Shown in pieces: positions 5,644 to 12,999 of a DNA stretch of 13,382 nt (position 1 is its first letter; every line of letters starts with the position of its first letter). The notes under the pieces were generated by a model. It had not been told where the DNA came from. It worked only from the letters and a program-made list of their open reading frames with translations, and ran no database searches. This DNA comes from Candidatus Nealsoniibacteriota bacterium (GTDB lineage Bacteria; Patescibacteriota; Minisyncoccia; Minisyncoccales; GWA2-38-27), in assembly GCA_003556925.1 (NCBI GenBank), contig PWQC01000042.1, positions 1-13,382 of the forward strand, in the 5' to 3' direction. A program made the translations under genes and the position numbers.

Positions 5644-6016
5644 CTTGTTTAAAGTGTAAGAAGACCGCTATTGTCCAGATAGGGATAAAGCCCGCTATTA
5701 ATGGAATATGTTCTATTAGAGCTCCGAGCCCCATCCTTTTTAAGATTTTTCTGGTAATTATCTTTTTAGGGTCCATCTTTTTTTTAACAGAAGTTTTTTC
5801 TATTTTTTTATTATATCTCTGAGGTTTTTGAAGATGAGATCCGGTTTGGATATACATTAAATATCCTAAAAAAGCTCCCCCAAGAGAGATTAAAAGATTG
5901 GGAAGAATAAAGATGCACAGACCCGACAAAGCGAAGATAAGACTTAAGGCGTCTAAAACTATAGCGATAAAACCCATTACAAGTTCAATCGGGCCAAAAA
6001 ACCCTTTGCTACTCAT
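5636..6016 (-). CDS. Small membrane protein downstream of the VirB4-like ATPase
   Basis: This 126-residue protein is of no family I recognise. Hydrophobic segments lie at about residues 8-31 and 33-56, then a very basic loop (about 61-95, with runs such as KKIEKTSVKKKMDPKK), then a third hydrophobic segment at about 97-121. The basic loop is probably cytoplasmic by the positive-inside rule. Its ATG sits inside the end of the ATPase gene (ATGAGTAG, eight-base overlap), so it is almost certainly cotranscribed and coupled with it. That makes a membrane partner of the VirB4/PrgI module a reasonable inference, perhaps in the role of a small VirB-type membrane subunit, but no sequence motif proves it. 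Its last codons overlap the convergent end of jag. Confidence 0.75.
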   Translation of the reverse strand: MSSKGFFGPIELVMGFIAIVLDALSLIFALSGLCIFILPNLLISLGGAFLGYLMYIQTGSHLQKPQRYNKKIEKTSVKKKMDPKKIITRKILKRMGLGALIEHIPLIAGFIPIWTIAVFLHFKQAK

Positions 6017-7793
6017 ATCGTTTTTCTCTTTTTATCTTTTCCACCTCTTCAGGAGAAGTGGTGATAATTTGATCTTCTGTATAAGAGGCAATTACTCTAA
6101 TTAGAGCGTGTTTTGTGCCTGCGAAAAAAATTCCCTCCCCTATTGGAGATTCTAAAAGAAGTAATTTTTCTTCATCGGTTAATTTAAAGGCATTTTGAAC
6201 CGTGTCGATAGTGGCCGTACTCTGCTTTAACAAAAGAATCAAAGAAGAATTGGTGATAATAGGCTGTCCGTAAGAAGACTTCATAAAATCATTAACATCT
6301 TGAGTAATCGTAGTTACACCCAACCAATACTTCCTTGCTCTTTTGACGGTGCCGAAAAGAAAAGAGGCGCTATCTTCATTCTTCATTAACCACCAAGCTT
6401 CGTCGATTACTAAGAGTCTTTTTTTGTGAACGGAAGTGATGGTGTTCCAGATATATCTTAAGACGGTAAAAAGAGCCATCGGTCGTAACTCATCTTCCAT
6501 ATCTCTTGTTCCAAAAACAATTAGACGATTATCAACACTGACATTTGATTGATTGTTAAAAAAATTAGAGTAAGCTCCTTTAGTGAATTTTTGTAATCTT
6601 CTAACTAAGGATTCTGCTCCCTCCATAGTTAAGAGAATATCTTCAAAATCGCTCATAATCGGGAAGGGAAGCTCCTTTCCCCATAAAGAAGGATCGCTTT
6701 CCGGAGTAATGTCTTTAGCGGCATAAGTTTCATTTAGCGCTCTATCCACGATGCCGTCTTCTTCCGGTGTAATCCCCCCTAGCATGAGTCGCATCAAACC
6801 TACCAAATTTATAATATTCGATCTCAAGACCGCTTCAATGCTTTCGTCTTCCCCTGGTTGGGGGAGGTCAAAAGCATTTAAAAAATTTGGGGAAGAGAGT
6901 GACATATTAAAGAAAGAACCTCCTACTGCATCTGACAAGAATTTATACTCATTTTCCGGATCAACAACGATAACGTCTACTCCTAACATTAAATATCTTA
7001 ATATCTCTAATTTTACCGCATAGCTCTTTCCTGAGCCTGATACGGCGAAGATACAGGCATTGGCATTTGGCAGAGAAAAACGGTCGAATAAGACCAAGGA
7101 ACTATTATGTCGGTTGATGCCATAAAGAATTCCTTCACCAGAGTTTAAATCAAAAGAGACAAAAGGGAAGATGCTTGAAAGAGGGGCTGTATTCATAGCA
7201 TTAGAGACCATTAAAGAGTTAATTCCGTAAGGCGAACTGCAGATAAAGCCATCTTTTTGTTGATGAAGTGCCGGCTTTAGATAGATTAATCTTGATTCCA
7301 GGACAGATCTAATTTCCGTCTCTGCTTTTCTTAACTCTTTTTCATTAGAGCCGAAAACAGTGACATAAAGGCTTAAGTGAAACATTCTTTCTTGTGCGGA
7401 TTGAATCTTATCTCTTAGTTCTTCTAAATCGTGATGAGCTATTTCTAAAGAAGGGTCTCTGATTAACCCTTTTTCTTCTCTTTCACTTAAACTCGCTTGA
7501 ATCTCTGTAGCCTTTCTTCTTAGCTTTTTAAGCATGGTCGCACTATCAGCTGGATGGATATGAAAGGAGATGTCCATGGGTAGATTTGTGTTAATAATAG
7601 GAGACATCCAACCGGTCGTTAAATATCTGGGAAAAGAAAAAACGAAATAAGTCTTAGACATAATGTCCCCTATCTTAATATTATTTTGGCTAACCTCAAC
7701 TAAAGATGGAGACATAATGTCGATTAATTGAATCCTTCCTTCTTCTTTCGGAGAAAGAACCTCTTCTTTTTTGCTGAAAAATGGTATCTTCAT
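6009..7793 (-). CDS. VirB4-like type IV secretion ATPase
   Basis: The 594-residue product is the ATPase half of a VirB4/TraC-family protein. Residues 1 to about 240 contain the remainder of the VirB4 N-terminal region, with a long charged helical segment at about 85-165. The motor follows with Walker A AVSGSGKS (250-257), VIVVDPENEYKFL (about 275-286), Walker B LLVIDEAWW (460-468) and the motif TTITQDV (494-500) typical of the VirB4/HerA-type fold. VirB4 proteins power assembly of conjugation or pilus machines at the inner membrane. The gene starts with an ATGA overlap on the preceding N-terminal-domain gene and ends overlapping the small membrane protein. Related split pairs recur in Patescibacteria, so the split looks natural rather than a frameshift. 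No coupling protein VirD4, relaxase or other VirB component is in the window. Confidence 0.9.
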   Translation of the reverse strand: MKIPFFSKKEEVLSPKEEGRIQLIDIMSPSLVEVSQNNIKIGDIMSKTYFVFSFPRYLTTGWMSPIINTNLPMDISFHIHPADSATMLKKLRRKATEIQASLSEREEKGLIRDPSLEIAHHDLEELRDKIQSAQERMFHLSLYVTVFGSNEKELRKAETEIRSVLESRLIYLKPALHQQKDGFICSSPYGINSLMVSNAMNTAPLSSIFPFVSFDLNSGEGILYGINRHNSSLVLFDRFSLPNANACIFAVSGSGKSYAVKLEILRYLMLGVDVIVVDPENEYKFLSDAVGGSFFNMSLSSPNFLNAFDLPQPGEDESIEAVLRSNIINLVGLMRLMLGGITPEEDGIVDRALNETYAAKDITPESDPSLWGKELPFPIMSDFEDILLTMEGAESLVRRLQKFTKGAYSNFFNNQSNVSVDNRLIVFGTRDMEDELRPMALFTVLRYIWNTITSVHKKRLLVIDEAWWLMKNEDSASFLFGTVKRARKYWLGVTTITQDVNDFMKSSYGQPIITNSSLILLLKQSTATIDTVQNAFKLTDEEKLLLLESPIGEGIFFAGTKHALIRVIASYTEDQIITTSPEEVEKIKREKRYE

Positions 7794-8398
7794 TTTATTA
7801 ATTCTGGAGGGATTTCAGGATAATAACCTGTTTCCGACTCTGTTAAGTGATGTATTCCCCAAAAGAGCTCTATTAATTCTAAGCTATTTAGGGGAGCCGC
7901 CTCTAATCCGCAAGCCTTGATACCGAGCATAACAAAGCTACTTCTTTGTAATAACTGAGATTTGTCTCTTTGGAATTTTGCTTCTGACTCTTCTTGTCTC
8001 GTTTTCTTTTTCTTTAATTTCATTGCAGAAAAGGGGACAGTAAGAAAAAAGTTTTTTGTCATTATCGTACCTTGATCCATTATCTTTTCAATAAATTTAA
8101 TATATTCCGAAACTTGAATCTTGAGAAGCTCCTTCTTTTCTTTTTTCTCGATCTCTTTCATCTTGTCTAAGTAACTTGTAATATTTAACTTCCTAGACTG
8201 GAGAGAGATCTGACAGGCAAAATCCAAAGAATTTAAAAAATTTTGGAATTGGTATATAGTAGCATCTTGCTCCTCTTGAGATTTTAACTCAAGGTTAACA
8301 GAAGAGACGGCTATAATCGATCTTAACCCGCCATTTTTCAAAATAACGACTCCATCTCTAATCTCTTTAATTGGTAAAAAATCTTGGGTGGAAGGCAT
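7790..8398 (-). CDS. TraC/VirB4 N-terminal-domain protein
   Basis: The 202-residue soluble protein opens with TQDFLPIKEIRDGVVILKNG and then GLRSIIAVSSVNLELKSQ, the strand-rich start typical of VirB4/TraC N-terminal domains. A long basic helix (about 78-108) follows, then a second conserved region, TIMTKNFFLTVPF. In a fused VirB4 this would precede the ATPase that is encoded next. Here it is a separate chain, ending with an ATGA overlap onto that gene. It starts one base after the PrgI-like gene stops (TAA-A-ATG), so the three genes are translationally linked. It has no nucleotide-binding motif of its own. It probably docks the ATPase to the membrane subunit, which is inference from domain order. 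Confidence 0.8.
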   Translation of the reverse strand: MPSTQDFLPIKEIRDGVVILKNGGLRSIIAVSSVNLELKSQEEQDATIYQFQNFLNSLDFACQISLQSRKLNITSYLDKMKEIEKKEKKELLKIQVSEYIKFIEKIMDQGTIMTKNFFLTVPFSAMKLKKKKTRQEESEAKFQRDKSQLLQRSSFVMLGIKACGLEAAPLNSLELIELFWGIHHLTESETGYYPEIPPELIK

Positions 8399-8399
8399 T

Positions 8400-8795
8400 T
8401 TATTTTATTTGCATCTTATTTAATACTTTCTTCAAATTGCTGGTTTTTTTAATAAGCTTAATCTTTGGCTCTTCTTCTTTTTCAATTACCTCTTTCTTCT
8501 GTGCTTTTACGGGAGTTGTTTTCTTCTTCCAGAGATATACTTTTGGTTTAGTTAGATAGATTAAAAAATTTTTAATTAAAGAAGGAAGAGATGTTCCTTT
8601 TACTTTTAAAAGGGCCAGAGAAAACCCTAAACCGAGAATGAAGATAGAAAGAAAAAGAAAGAGAGCGAAGGAAACAGTAAAGTAGAGTAAAACAGAGATG
8701 ATCCCGGCTACTAAGATATAGGCGAACTGTTTAAAGCTTAACGGTCCGACTATCTTTGTATCTCCTTCAATGAATTGGGGAACATTAAATTGCAT
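8400..8795 (-). CDS. PrgI family membrane protein
   Basis: The 131-residue protein begins MQFNVPQFIEGDTKIVGPLSF, the characteristic start of PrgI-family proteins of Gram-positive conjugation loci. Two adjacent membrane helices follow (about 24-42 and 43-64), then the segment SLPSLIKNFLIYLTKPKVYLWKK, and finally a long charged, Lys/Glu-rich cytoplasmic tail (about 90-131). PrgI-type proteins sit directly upstream of VirB4/TraC ATPases, probably as the counterpart of VirB3, and that order is kept here. The gene begins one base after the preceding 130-residue gene stops (TAA-G-ATG) and has no Shine-Dalgarno, so coupling is likely. The tail is longer than needed for the core fold and may contact the ATPase. 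Confidence 0.85.
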   Translation of the reverse strand: MQFNVPQFIEGDTKIVGPLSFKQFAYILVAGIISVLLYFTVSFALFLFLSIFILGLGFSLALLKVKGTSLPSLIKNFLIYLTKPKVYLWKKKTTPVKAQKKEVIEKEEEPKIKLIKKTSNLKKVLNKMQIK

Positions 8796-8796
8796 C

Positions 8797-9189
8797 TTAT
8801 TCTATTGGTTCTTTATAAGGATCTTCTTTTCTAACAGTTGTCTCTTCTTCCTCTTCTTTTATAATTTTTGTATCATATAAAGATTCTAAAGAATCTCTAA
8901 CCTTAGAAAAGATAAAAACATTAACTTCGGTGTGTATTTTTTGGGAAATATCTTTATCAATTTTAAGTTCTTTCTCTAAAGTTTCGGCTAAATTGTTGGG
9001 AGGAAGCAGTCCAAAAAGAACATGGGCGACTATTCTAATTACTTCGTCTCTTTTCTTATTATCGAGATTGTATCTTTTGCAGATACTGGAAACTCTCTCT
9101 GTGTTTTTTTCAGAAAAGGAAGCTCTCTTTAAATCTTCGGGAAGAGAGTGGTAAAGCTCTTGTATCTCTTCTGCTGAATAATTAAACAT
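8797..9189 (-). CDS. Uncharacterised helical protein at the head of the VirB4 operon
   Basis: This 130-residue soluble protein is predicted by eye to be almost entirely alpha-helical, starting MFNYSAEEIQELYHSLPEDLKRASFS. A middle segment, DEVIRIVAHVLFGLLPPNNLAETL, is followed by a helix pair containing ISQKIHTEVNVFIFSKVRDSL. The last 25 residues are very acidic (EEEEETTV and KEDPYKEPIE). I recall proteins of this shape in other Patescibacteria but know of no assigned function. It is the first gene of the PrgI-VirB4 operon, with a TATAAT box about 12-17 bases before its ATG and no Shine-Dalgarno, so the transcript may be almost leaderless. A cytosolic accessory or regulator of the ATPase machine is possible, but nothing in the sequence decides this. 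Confidence 0.8.
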   Translation of the reverse strand: MFNYSAEEIQELYHSLPEDLKRASFSEKNTERVSSICKRYNLDNKKRDEVIRIVAHVLFGLLPPNNLAETLEKELKIDKDISQKIHTEVNVFIFSKVRDSLESLYDTKIIKEEEEETTVRKEDPYKEPIE

Positions 9190-9200
9190 ATCTATATTGT

Positions 9201-9206
9201 ATTATA
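9201..9206 (-). promoter_or_regulatory. -10 element of the VirB4/PrgI operon promoter
   Basis: The minus strand reads TATAAT at 9206-9201, twelve bases before the ATG at 9189. Initiation about seven bases downstream would leave a leader of only some five bases. The best -35 with a 16-17 base spacer matches just three of six positions and overlaps the stop codon of the upstream penicillin-binding protein gene. Confidence 0.5.
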
Positions 9207-9222
9207 ACAAAAAAAAGAAAAA

Positions 9223-11127
9223 CTACAAATTAAAACTTTCCATTGGTCTTAATAGGAGAGCCTCTTCCATAAAACTTCGCCAAATAGGACCGGCAATATT
9301 TACCCCGGGAGCGACCATAGATATATTATTGTTGTTCCCGGCCCAGACTCCGACGACCAGATTAGGAGAGTACCCTATTATCCAGGCGTCTTTAAAATCA
9401 TTAGAAGTTCCTGTTTTAGCCGCTACTTCGTAATTGTCAAAATACATTAATGAGCTTGGACCAAACATGGGAGCCCTGGCAGAGTTATCAGCAAGAATAT
9501 CGGTAACCATTCTGGCGGTATCGCTCTTTATTACTCTTTGAGGGGTCGTATTTTGTTTTTCTAAAACATTTCCTTGATTATCTCTTATCTCTGAAATATT
9601 ATAATGGGAAGCTAAGAGGCCCTCAGCAGCGAAGACTCCGTAGGCAGAGGTTAATTCTATTAATCTTACCTCTCCTCCCCCCAAAACGATAGAAAGACCG
9701 TAAAAGCTAGCGGGTTTATCAAAGGTGGTTAAACCGAATTTTTCTAAACTTTCAATCGATTCTTCGAGACCAACCAGATAAGCTAAAACTTTAACAGAGG
9801 GGACGTTGAGGGACTGAGCCAAAGACTGCCTTAAAGTAACCTCACCCCTAAAGAGGCCGTCATAATTTCGAGGAATATATGGCTTTCCTCCAAAGACTCC
9901 AAAGTTGGTTCTTTCATCAATAACGGTGGTTCTATCAGTGTATCCTTTTTCAAAGGCCAAAGCGTAGATTAGGGGTTTTAGAGCAGATCCGGGTTGCCTT
10001 CCTCCTCCAAAAGTAGTTACGTTTACTTGAGGGTCAAAGAGGCAGTTCTTTCCAGAGACGCAACCTTGAGGGAAAGAGTCTCCAAACCAATCTTTAGAAC
10101 CGACCATGGCCAAGACTTCCCCTGTTCGAGGGTCGATAGCTATCAATCCGGCGTTGTGAGCGTTATAACCTCTAATCGTTTCGTCGTGTTTTAAAACAGC
10201 TTTTTCCGCTATCTGTTGTAACTGCCAATCTAATGAAGTGTATATCTTCATTCCTTTTTGTTCTAAAAAGCTCCGTCCGTATTCTTTTAAAAGATAACTT
10301 TGAACACCTAAAACGAAATGAGGGGCCTTAATAAGCTGAGATTTTTCGGCGAAAAATATCTCTTCTTCTTTGTAGCTTTCAGCTTCCTGAGAAGTTATAT
10401 ATTCCTCGCTTAACATTCTCTCTATCACATAATCTTTTCTTTTTAAGAGGGCTTCTTTATTTCGGCTTAAATAGCTAGGAGCCTTTATTAGAGAAGCCAA
10501 AACCGCTGCTTCCGGCAAAGATATTTCGGAAGCGGGTTTGTTGAAATAATATTGGCTGGCTGTTTCGATTCCATAAATATTGGGGGCCAAGGGAATCTGA
10601 TTTAAGTACCATTCCATTATTTTGTCTTTTGAGTAGCGTCTTTCTAACTCTATAGACAAGACAACTTCTTTTATCTTTCTTTCAAAGGTTTGTTCTGGGG
10701 TTAAAAAAGTGGTTCTAATAAGTTGCTGTGTAATGGTAGATCCTCCGGCGACAATCTGTTTTTTCCTTATATTCTCCCGCAAAGACCTCATGATTCCCCT
10801 TAAGTCTACGCCATGGTGTTGATAAAAATTAGTGTCTTCAGTAACAATAATAGCGTGAATTAAATAATCAGGTATTTTTTCTAAAACAACAAACTCTCTT
10901 TTCTCTTCCCCATAAAGTTCATAGAGAAGAACTTCTCCGGTTCGGTCATAAATTTTAGTGGATTCGGCAACTATTCTTTCGGTGAATATCTCTGGTCGGG
11001 GAAGATCTCTTGCATAATAGATGAACAAAGAAAAGATAACGAGCAAAACAAAGAGGAAAGCGATAGCTCCCCATAAAAAAAAGTACTTTAAGAAACGAAT
11101 TAATTTTCTTTTTTTCCTTGTTTTCAT
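9223..11127 (-). CDS. Class A penicillin-binding protein (glycosyltransferase/transpeptidase)
   Basis: The 634-residue bifunctional enzyme polymerises and cross-links peptidoglycan outside the membrane. A basic N-terminus precedes one membrane anchor (about 15-38). The GT51 glycosyltransferase domain shows the catalytic segment TEDTNFYQHHG (Glu97), GGSTITQQ (128-135) and a block ending YLNQIPLAPNIYGIETAS. The transpeptidase domain has the nucleophile motif SALK (Ser381-Lys384), SLN (439-441) and KTGT (571-574), so both active sites look intact. The frame could begin 11 codons earlier at a GTG (11160), but the ATG at 11127 makes an ATGA overlap with ruvC and starts with the normal basic cytoplasmic tail, so I prefer it. 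There is no C-terminal extra domain, making it compact for the family. The 3' end carries the start of the next operon's promoter. Confidence 0.95.
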   Translation of the reverse strand: MKTRKKRKLIRFLKYFFLWGAIAFLFVLLVIFSLFIYYARDLPRPEIFTERIVAESTKIYDRTGEVLLYELYGEEKREFVVLEKIPDYLIHAIIVTEDTNFYQHHGVDLRGIMRSLRENIRKKQIVAGGSTITQQLIRTTFLTPEQTFERKIKEVVLSIELERRYSKDKIMEWYLNQIPLAPNIYGIETASQYYFNKPASEISLPEAAVLASLIKAPSYLSRNKEALLKRKDYVIERMLSEEYITSQEAESYKEEEIFFAEKSQLIKAPHFVLGVQSYLLKEYGRSFLEQKGMKIYTSLDWQLQQIAEKAVLKHDETIRGYNAHNAGLIAIDPRTGEVLAMVGSKDWFGDSFPQGCVSGKNCLFDPQVNVTTFGGGRQPGSALKPLIYALAFEKGYTDRTTVIDERTNFGVFGGKPYIPRNYDGLFRGEVTLRQSLAQSLNVPSVKVLAYLVGLEESIESLEKFGLTTFDKPASFYGLSIVLGGGEVRLIELTSAYGVFAAEGLLASHYNISEIRDNQGNVLEKQNTTPQRVIKSDTARMVTDILADNSARAPMFGPSSLMYFDNYEVAAKTGTSNDFKDAWIIGYSPNLVVGVWAGNNNNISMVAPGVNIAGPIWRSFMEEALLLRPMESFNL

Positions 11128-11606
11128 GTATTTAAATATCTTCTTTGATAAAAGCAACACAAAGCCACGCCGAGGGCGTCGGCAGCGTCATCTTTCTTAA
11201 TGGGTTCTTTGATTTCAAGTAGTTTCTCAATCATCTTTTGTACTTGTTTTTTTTCTGCTCGGCCATAACCGGTAACAGCCATCTTCATCTGTAATGGGGT
11301 AAATTCATAAACCGGAATTTTTTTTTGATGGATGGTAAAAAGAATTACTCCTTTAGCCTGACTAACCGGTAGGGCCGTTTTTAAATTTTTGAAAAAAAAT
11401 AGCTTCTCTATCGCAACAACTTCAGGTTTGTATCTTGAAATTAAATTATCTATTCCTTCGCTTATCTCTGTTAATCTTTCTCCGGTACAATTTTTAGCAC
11501 TTGTGTCGATACAGCCCCAGTTGATAGCCCTTGCTTTATTGTCTTTAACTTCAATAACACCAAATCCTGTAGTGGCAACGCCCGGATCGATTCCGATTAT
11601 AATCAT
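11124..11606 (-). CDS. ruvC: Crossover junction endodeoxyribonuclease RuvC
   Basis: The 160-residue protein is normal length for RuvC and starts IIIGIDPGVATTGFG. The four acidic residues that bind metal in the RNase H-like fold are all visible: Asp7, Glu67 (in VVAIEKLFF), and Asp140 and Asp143 (in KKDDAADALGVAL). The enzyme resolves Holliday junctions symmetrically during recombination and repair. The gene is linked by ATGA overlaps to yebC upstream and the penicillin-binding protein gene downstream. YebC next to RuvC is a common bacterial pairing, but ruvA and ruvB, which often follow, are not here. No Shine-Dalgarno is evident, so translation probably depends on coupling. Confidence 0.96.
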   Translation of the reverse strand: MIIIGIDPGVATTGFGVIEVKDNKARAINWGCIDTSAKNCTGERLTEISEGIDNLISRYKPEVVAIEKLFFFKNLKTALPVSQAKGVILFTIHQKKIPVYEFTPLQMKMAVTGYGRAEKKQVQKMIEKLLEIKEPIKKDDAADALGVALCCFYQRRYLNT

Positions 11607-12304
11607 TTTAAGTTTGAATATACTTGTTGAACATCATTACTCTCTAAGAGACTTTCAAAAAGATTCTCCGCATCGTTTCTCTTTTTTTCGTCAAGCGCCA
11701 TCTCTTCTTTGGCAACCCATTCGATAGAAGCGCTTTCAACTTCTTGGTTGATGTTTTGTTTGACTTTTTCTAACTCCTCGGGCCGGGTATATACTCTTAA
11801 GAAGCCGTCTTCTCTTTCAAAGTTTTCTGCCCCTGACTCTATTATCTTTAATTCTAACTCTTCGCTCTCGTCATCTTTTATTAAAAGAATGCCCTTTCGA
11901 CTGAATTGCCATTTTATCGCTCCTTCAGAGACTATCTTCCCCTTATTTTTATTCAAGATGTTCTTAACTTCACCCAGAGCCCTATTTTTATTATCAGTGA
12001 TTCCTTCTATGATAAGACTGATGTTTCCCGGACCATAAGCCTCGAAGATAAAAGATTCTAATTTTTCTCCCGATAGATCGCCGACTCCCTTCTGAATGGC
12101 TTTTTCAATAAGGTCTTTGGGTAAATTGACTTTCTTTCCTTCTTCGATAGCGTTTTTTAGCCGATGGTTAGCATCCGGATTTCCCCCTCTCTCTCTGGCA
12201 GCCAAAGCAATAAGTCGAGTTATCTTTGAAAAAATTTGACCCCTTTTTTTGTCAGTTACTTCCTTTTTTCTTTTTATGGTGGCAAAATGGCTGTGTCCGC
12301 TCAT
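11603..12304 (-). CDS. yebC: YebC/PmpR/TACO1 family protein
   Basis: The 233-residue protein opens with the highly conserved MSGHSHFATIKRKKEVTDKK block, followed by RGQIFSKITRLIALAARERGGNPDANHRLKNAI and, later, FEAYGPGNISLIIEGITDNKNRA, both strongly diagnostic. Family members have been described as DNA-binding regulators and, more recently, as ribosome-associated factors that help translation of difficult sequences such as proline runs. The sequence cannot tell which applies. It has no Shine-Dalgarno. Weak promoter-like hexamers lie so close upstream that the mRNA could start at the ATG. It ends in an ATGA overlap with ruvC. Confidence 0.95.
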   Translation of the reverse strand: MSGHSHFATIKRKKEVTDKKRGQIFSKITRLIALAARERGGNPDANHRLKNAIEEGKKVNLPKDLIEKAIQKGVGDLSGEKLESFIFEAYGPGNISLIIEGITDNKNRALGEVKNILNKNKGKIVSEGAIKWQFSRKGILLIKDDESEELELKIIESGAENFEREDGFLRVYTRPEELEKVKQNINQEVESASIEWVAKEEMALDEKKRNDAENLFESLLESNDVQQVYSNLK

Positions 12305-12310
12305 GTTATT

Positions 12311-12339
12311 AAAATAGCTTAAAAAGAGATAAAAATCAA
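12311..12339 (-). promoter_or_regulatory. Possible weak promoter of yebC-ruvC-PBP
   Basis: The minus strand reads TTGATT (12339-12334), 17 bases, then TATTTT (12316-12311), four of six matches each. Transcription would begin near the yebC ATG at 12304, giving a leaderless message. In AT-rich DNA such matches arise often by chance, so this is tentative. Confidence 0.3.
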
Positions 12340-12971
12340 GTAATTTTTTTTAATCCCAGAACAAAAAAGCCAGAAGCGAGGGAAAGGAGCAGAGCTCTTA
12401 GAAAATGTTTTTTTTCTATCTCGGGTTTAAAAGCGTCTATTTCAATTGTTTCTGTTACAATCGATTCTTTCTCTTTTATCTCTGGGTAGAGATAAAAATC
12501 GTTCTGATATTCTGAATTTTCTTTTTTTCTCTTTAAAGCCTGGTTTGCTTGAGGATTGTCTTCAAAGTTGTTTTTAAAAAAGAATCCTTTTTCTGATTGT
12601 CCCCAAGAAAGAGAATCTAAAAGATTTTTTTCTGGATCAAAGAGAGCGATGCTATTGTTTTTGGCTAAATAAGCAGTGCTCCAAAGATCTGCCCCTATTT
12701 TTAAATGGAAGTCTTGTTTGGAGTTTGCCCACAAGAGATAATCCTTGGCGGGAACAATGGTCTCTTTTGGAAAGACCCTTATAGAAGATTCGCTTCCGGT
12801 AGAAGTTTTCTTTCTTAATCGATAACCAGAGGCATCAAGGTCGTAGTCTAGAGGGTTATGGATCTTAATATAGTCATTATCAGCCAAGTCTCCTTCTATT
12901 TGAACTTCAGTAATTATTAAGGAGCCCAAAACAGGGAGAGGGAACAAAATTAAAATTAATCTCTTTGCCAT
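12336..12971 (-). CDS. Lamin-tail-domain (LTD) protein, predicted surface-anchored
   Basis: The 211-residue protein starts with a short signal-like segment (residues 1 to about 17, MAKRLILILFPLPVLGS). An LTD-type beta-sandwich follows at about 18-125: the opening IITEVQIEGDLADNDYIKIHNP, then YRLRKKTSTG, KDYLLWANS and NSIALFDPEKNLLDSLSWG, all typical positions in this fold. A charged linker (about 145-188) leads to a C-terminal hydrophobic helix (about 190-207) ending in KKIT, which would tether it to the membrane with the domain outside. LTDs in bacteria are found on secreted or surface proteins, often with unknown ligands. The gene stops 31 bases before yebC starts and may be cotranscribed with it. 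The domain call is from motif recognition without a search. Confidence 0.75.
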   Translation of the reverse strand: MAKRLILILFPLPVLGSLIITEVQIEGDLADNDYIKIHNPLDYDLDASGYRLRKKTSTGSESSIRVFPKETIVPAKDYLLWANSKQDFHLKIGADLWSTAYLAKNNSIALFDPEKNLLDSLSWGQSEKGFFFKNNFEDNPQANQALKRKKENSEYQNDFYLYPEIKEKESIVTETIEIDAFKPEIEKKHFLRALLLSLASGFFVLGLKKIT

Positions 12972-12999
12972 ATTGAATTTTTAACATATTTTTAATGTT

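Noticed and set aside
6009..8398. Frameshift splitting one VirB4 gene into two
   Set aside because: The second part starts with its own ATG in an ATGA overlap, has a separate N-terminal leader, and similar split pairs are known in Patescibacteria, so no broken gene is inferred.
9994..10194. Plus-strand open frame inside the penicillin-binding protein gene
   Set aside because: It runs antisense to the transpeptidase domain with all catalytic motifs intact. It has no ribosome site or family resemblance.
12983..12999. AACAT...ATGTT dyad just downstream of the transposase as a terminator or IS end
   Set aside because: Only five base pairs with a seven-base loop and no matching end elsewhere in the window; chance is likely in AT-rich DNA.
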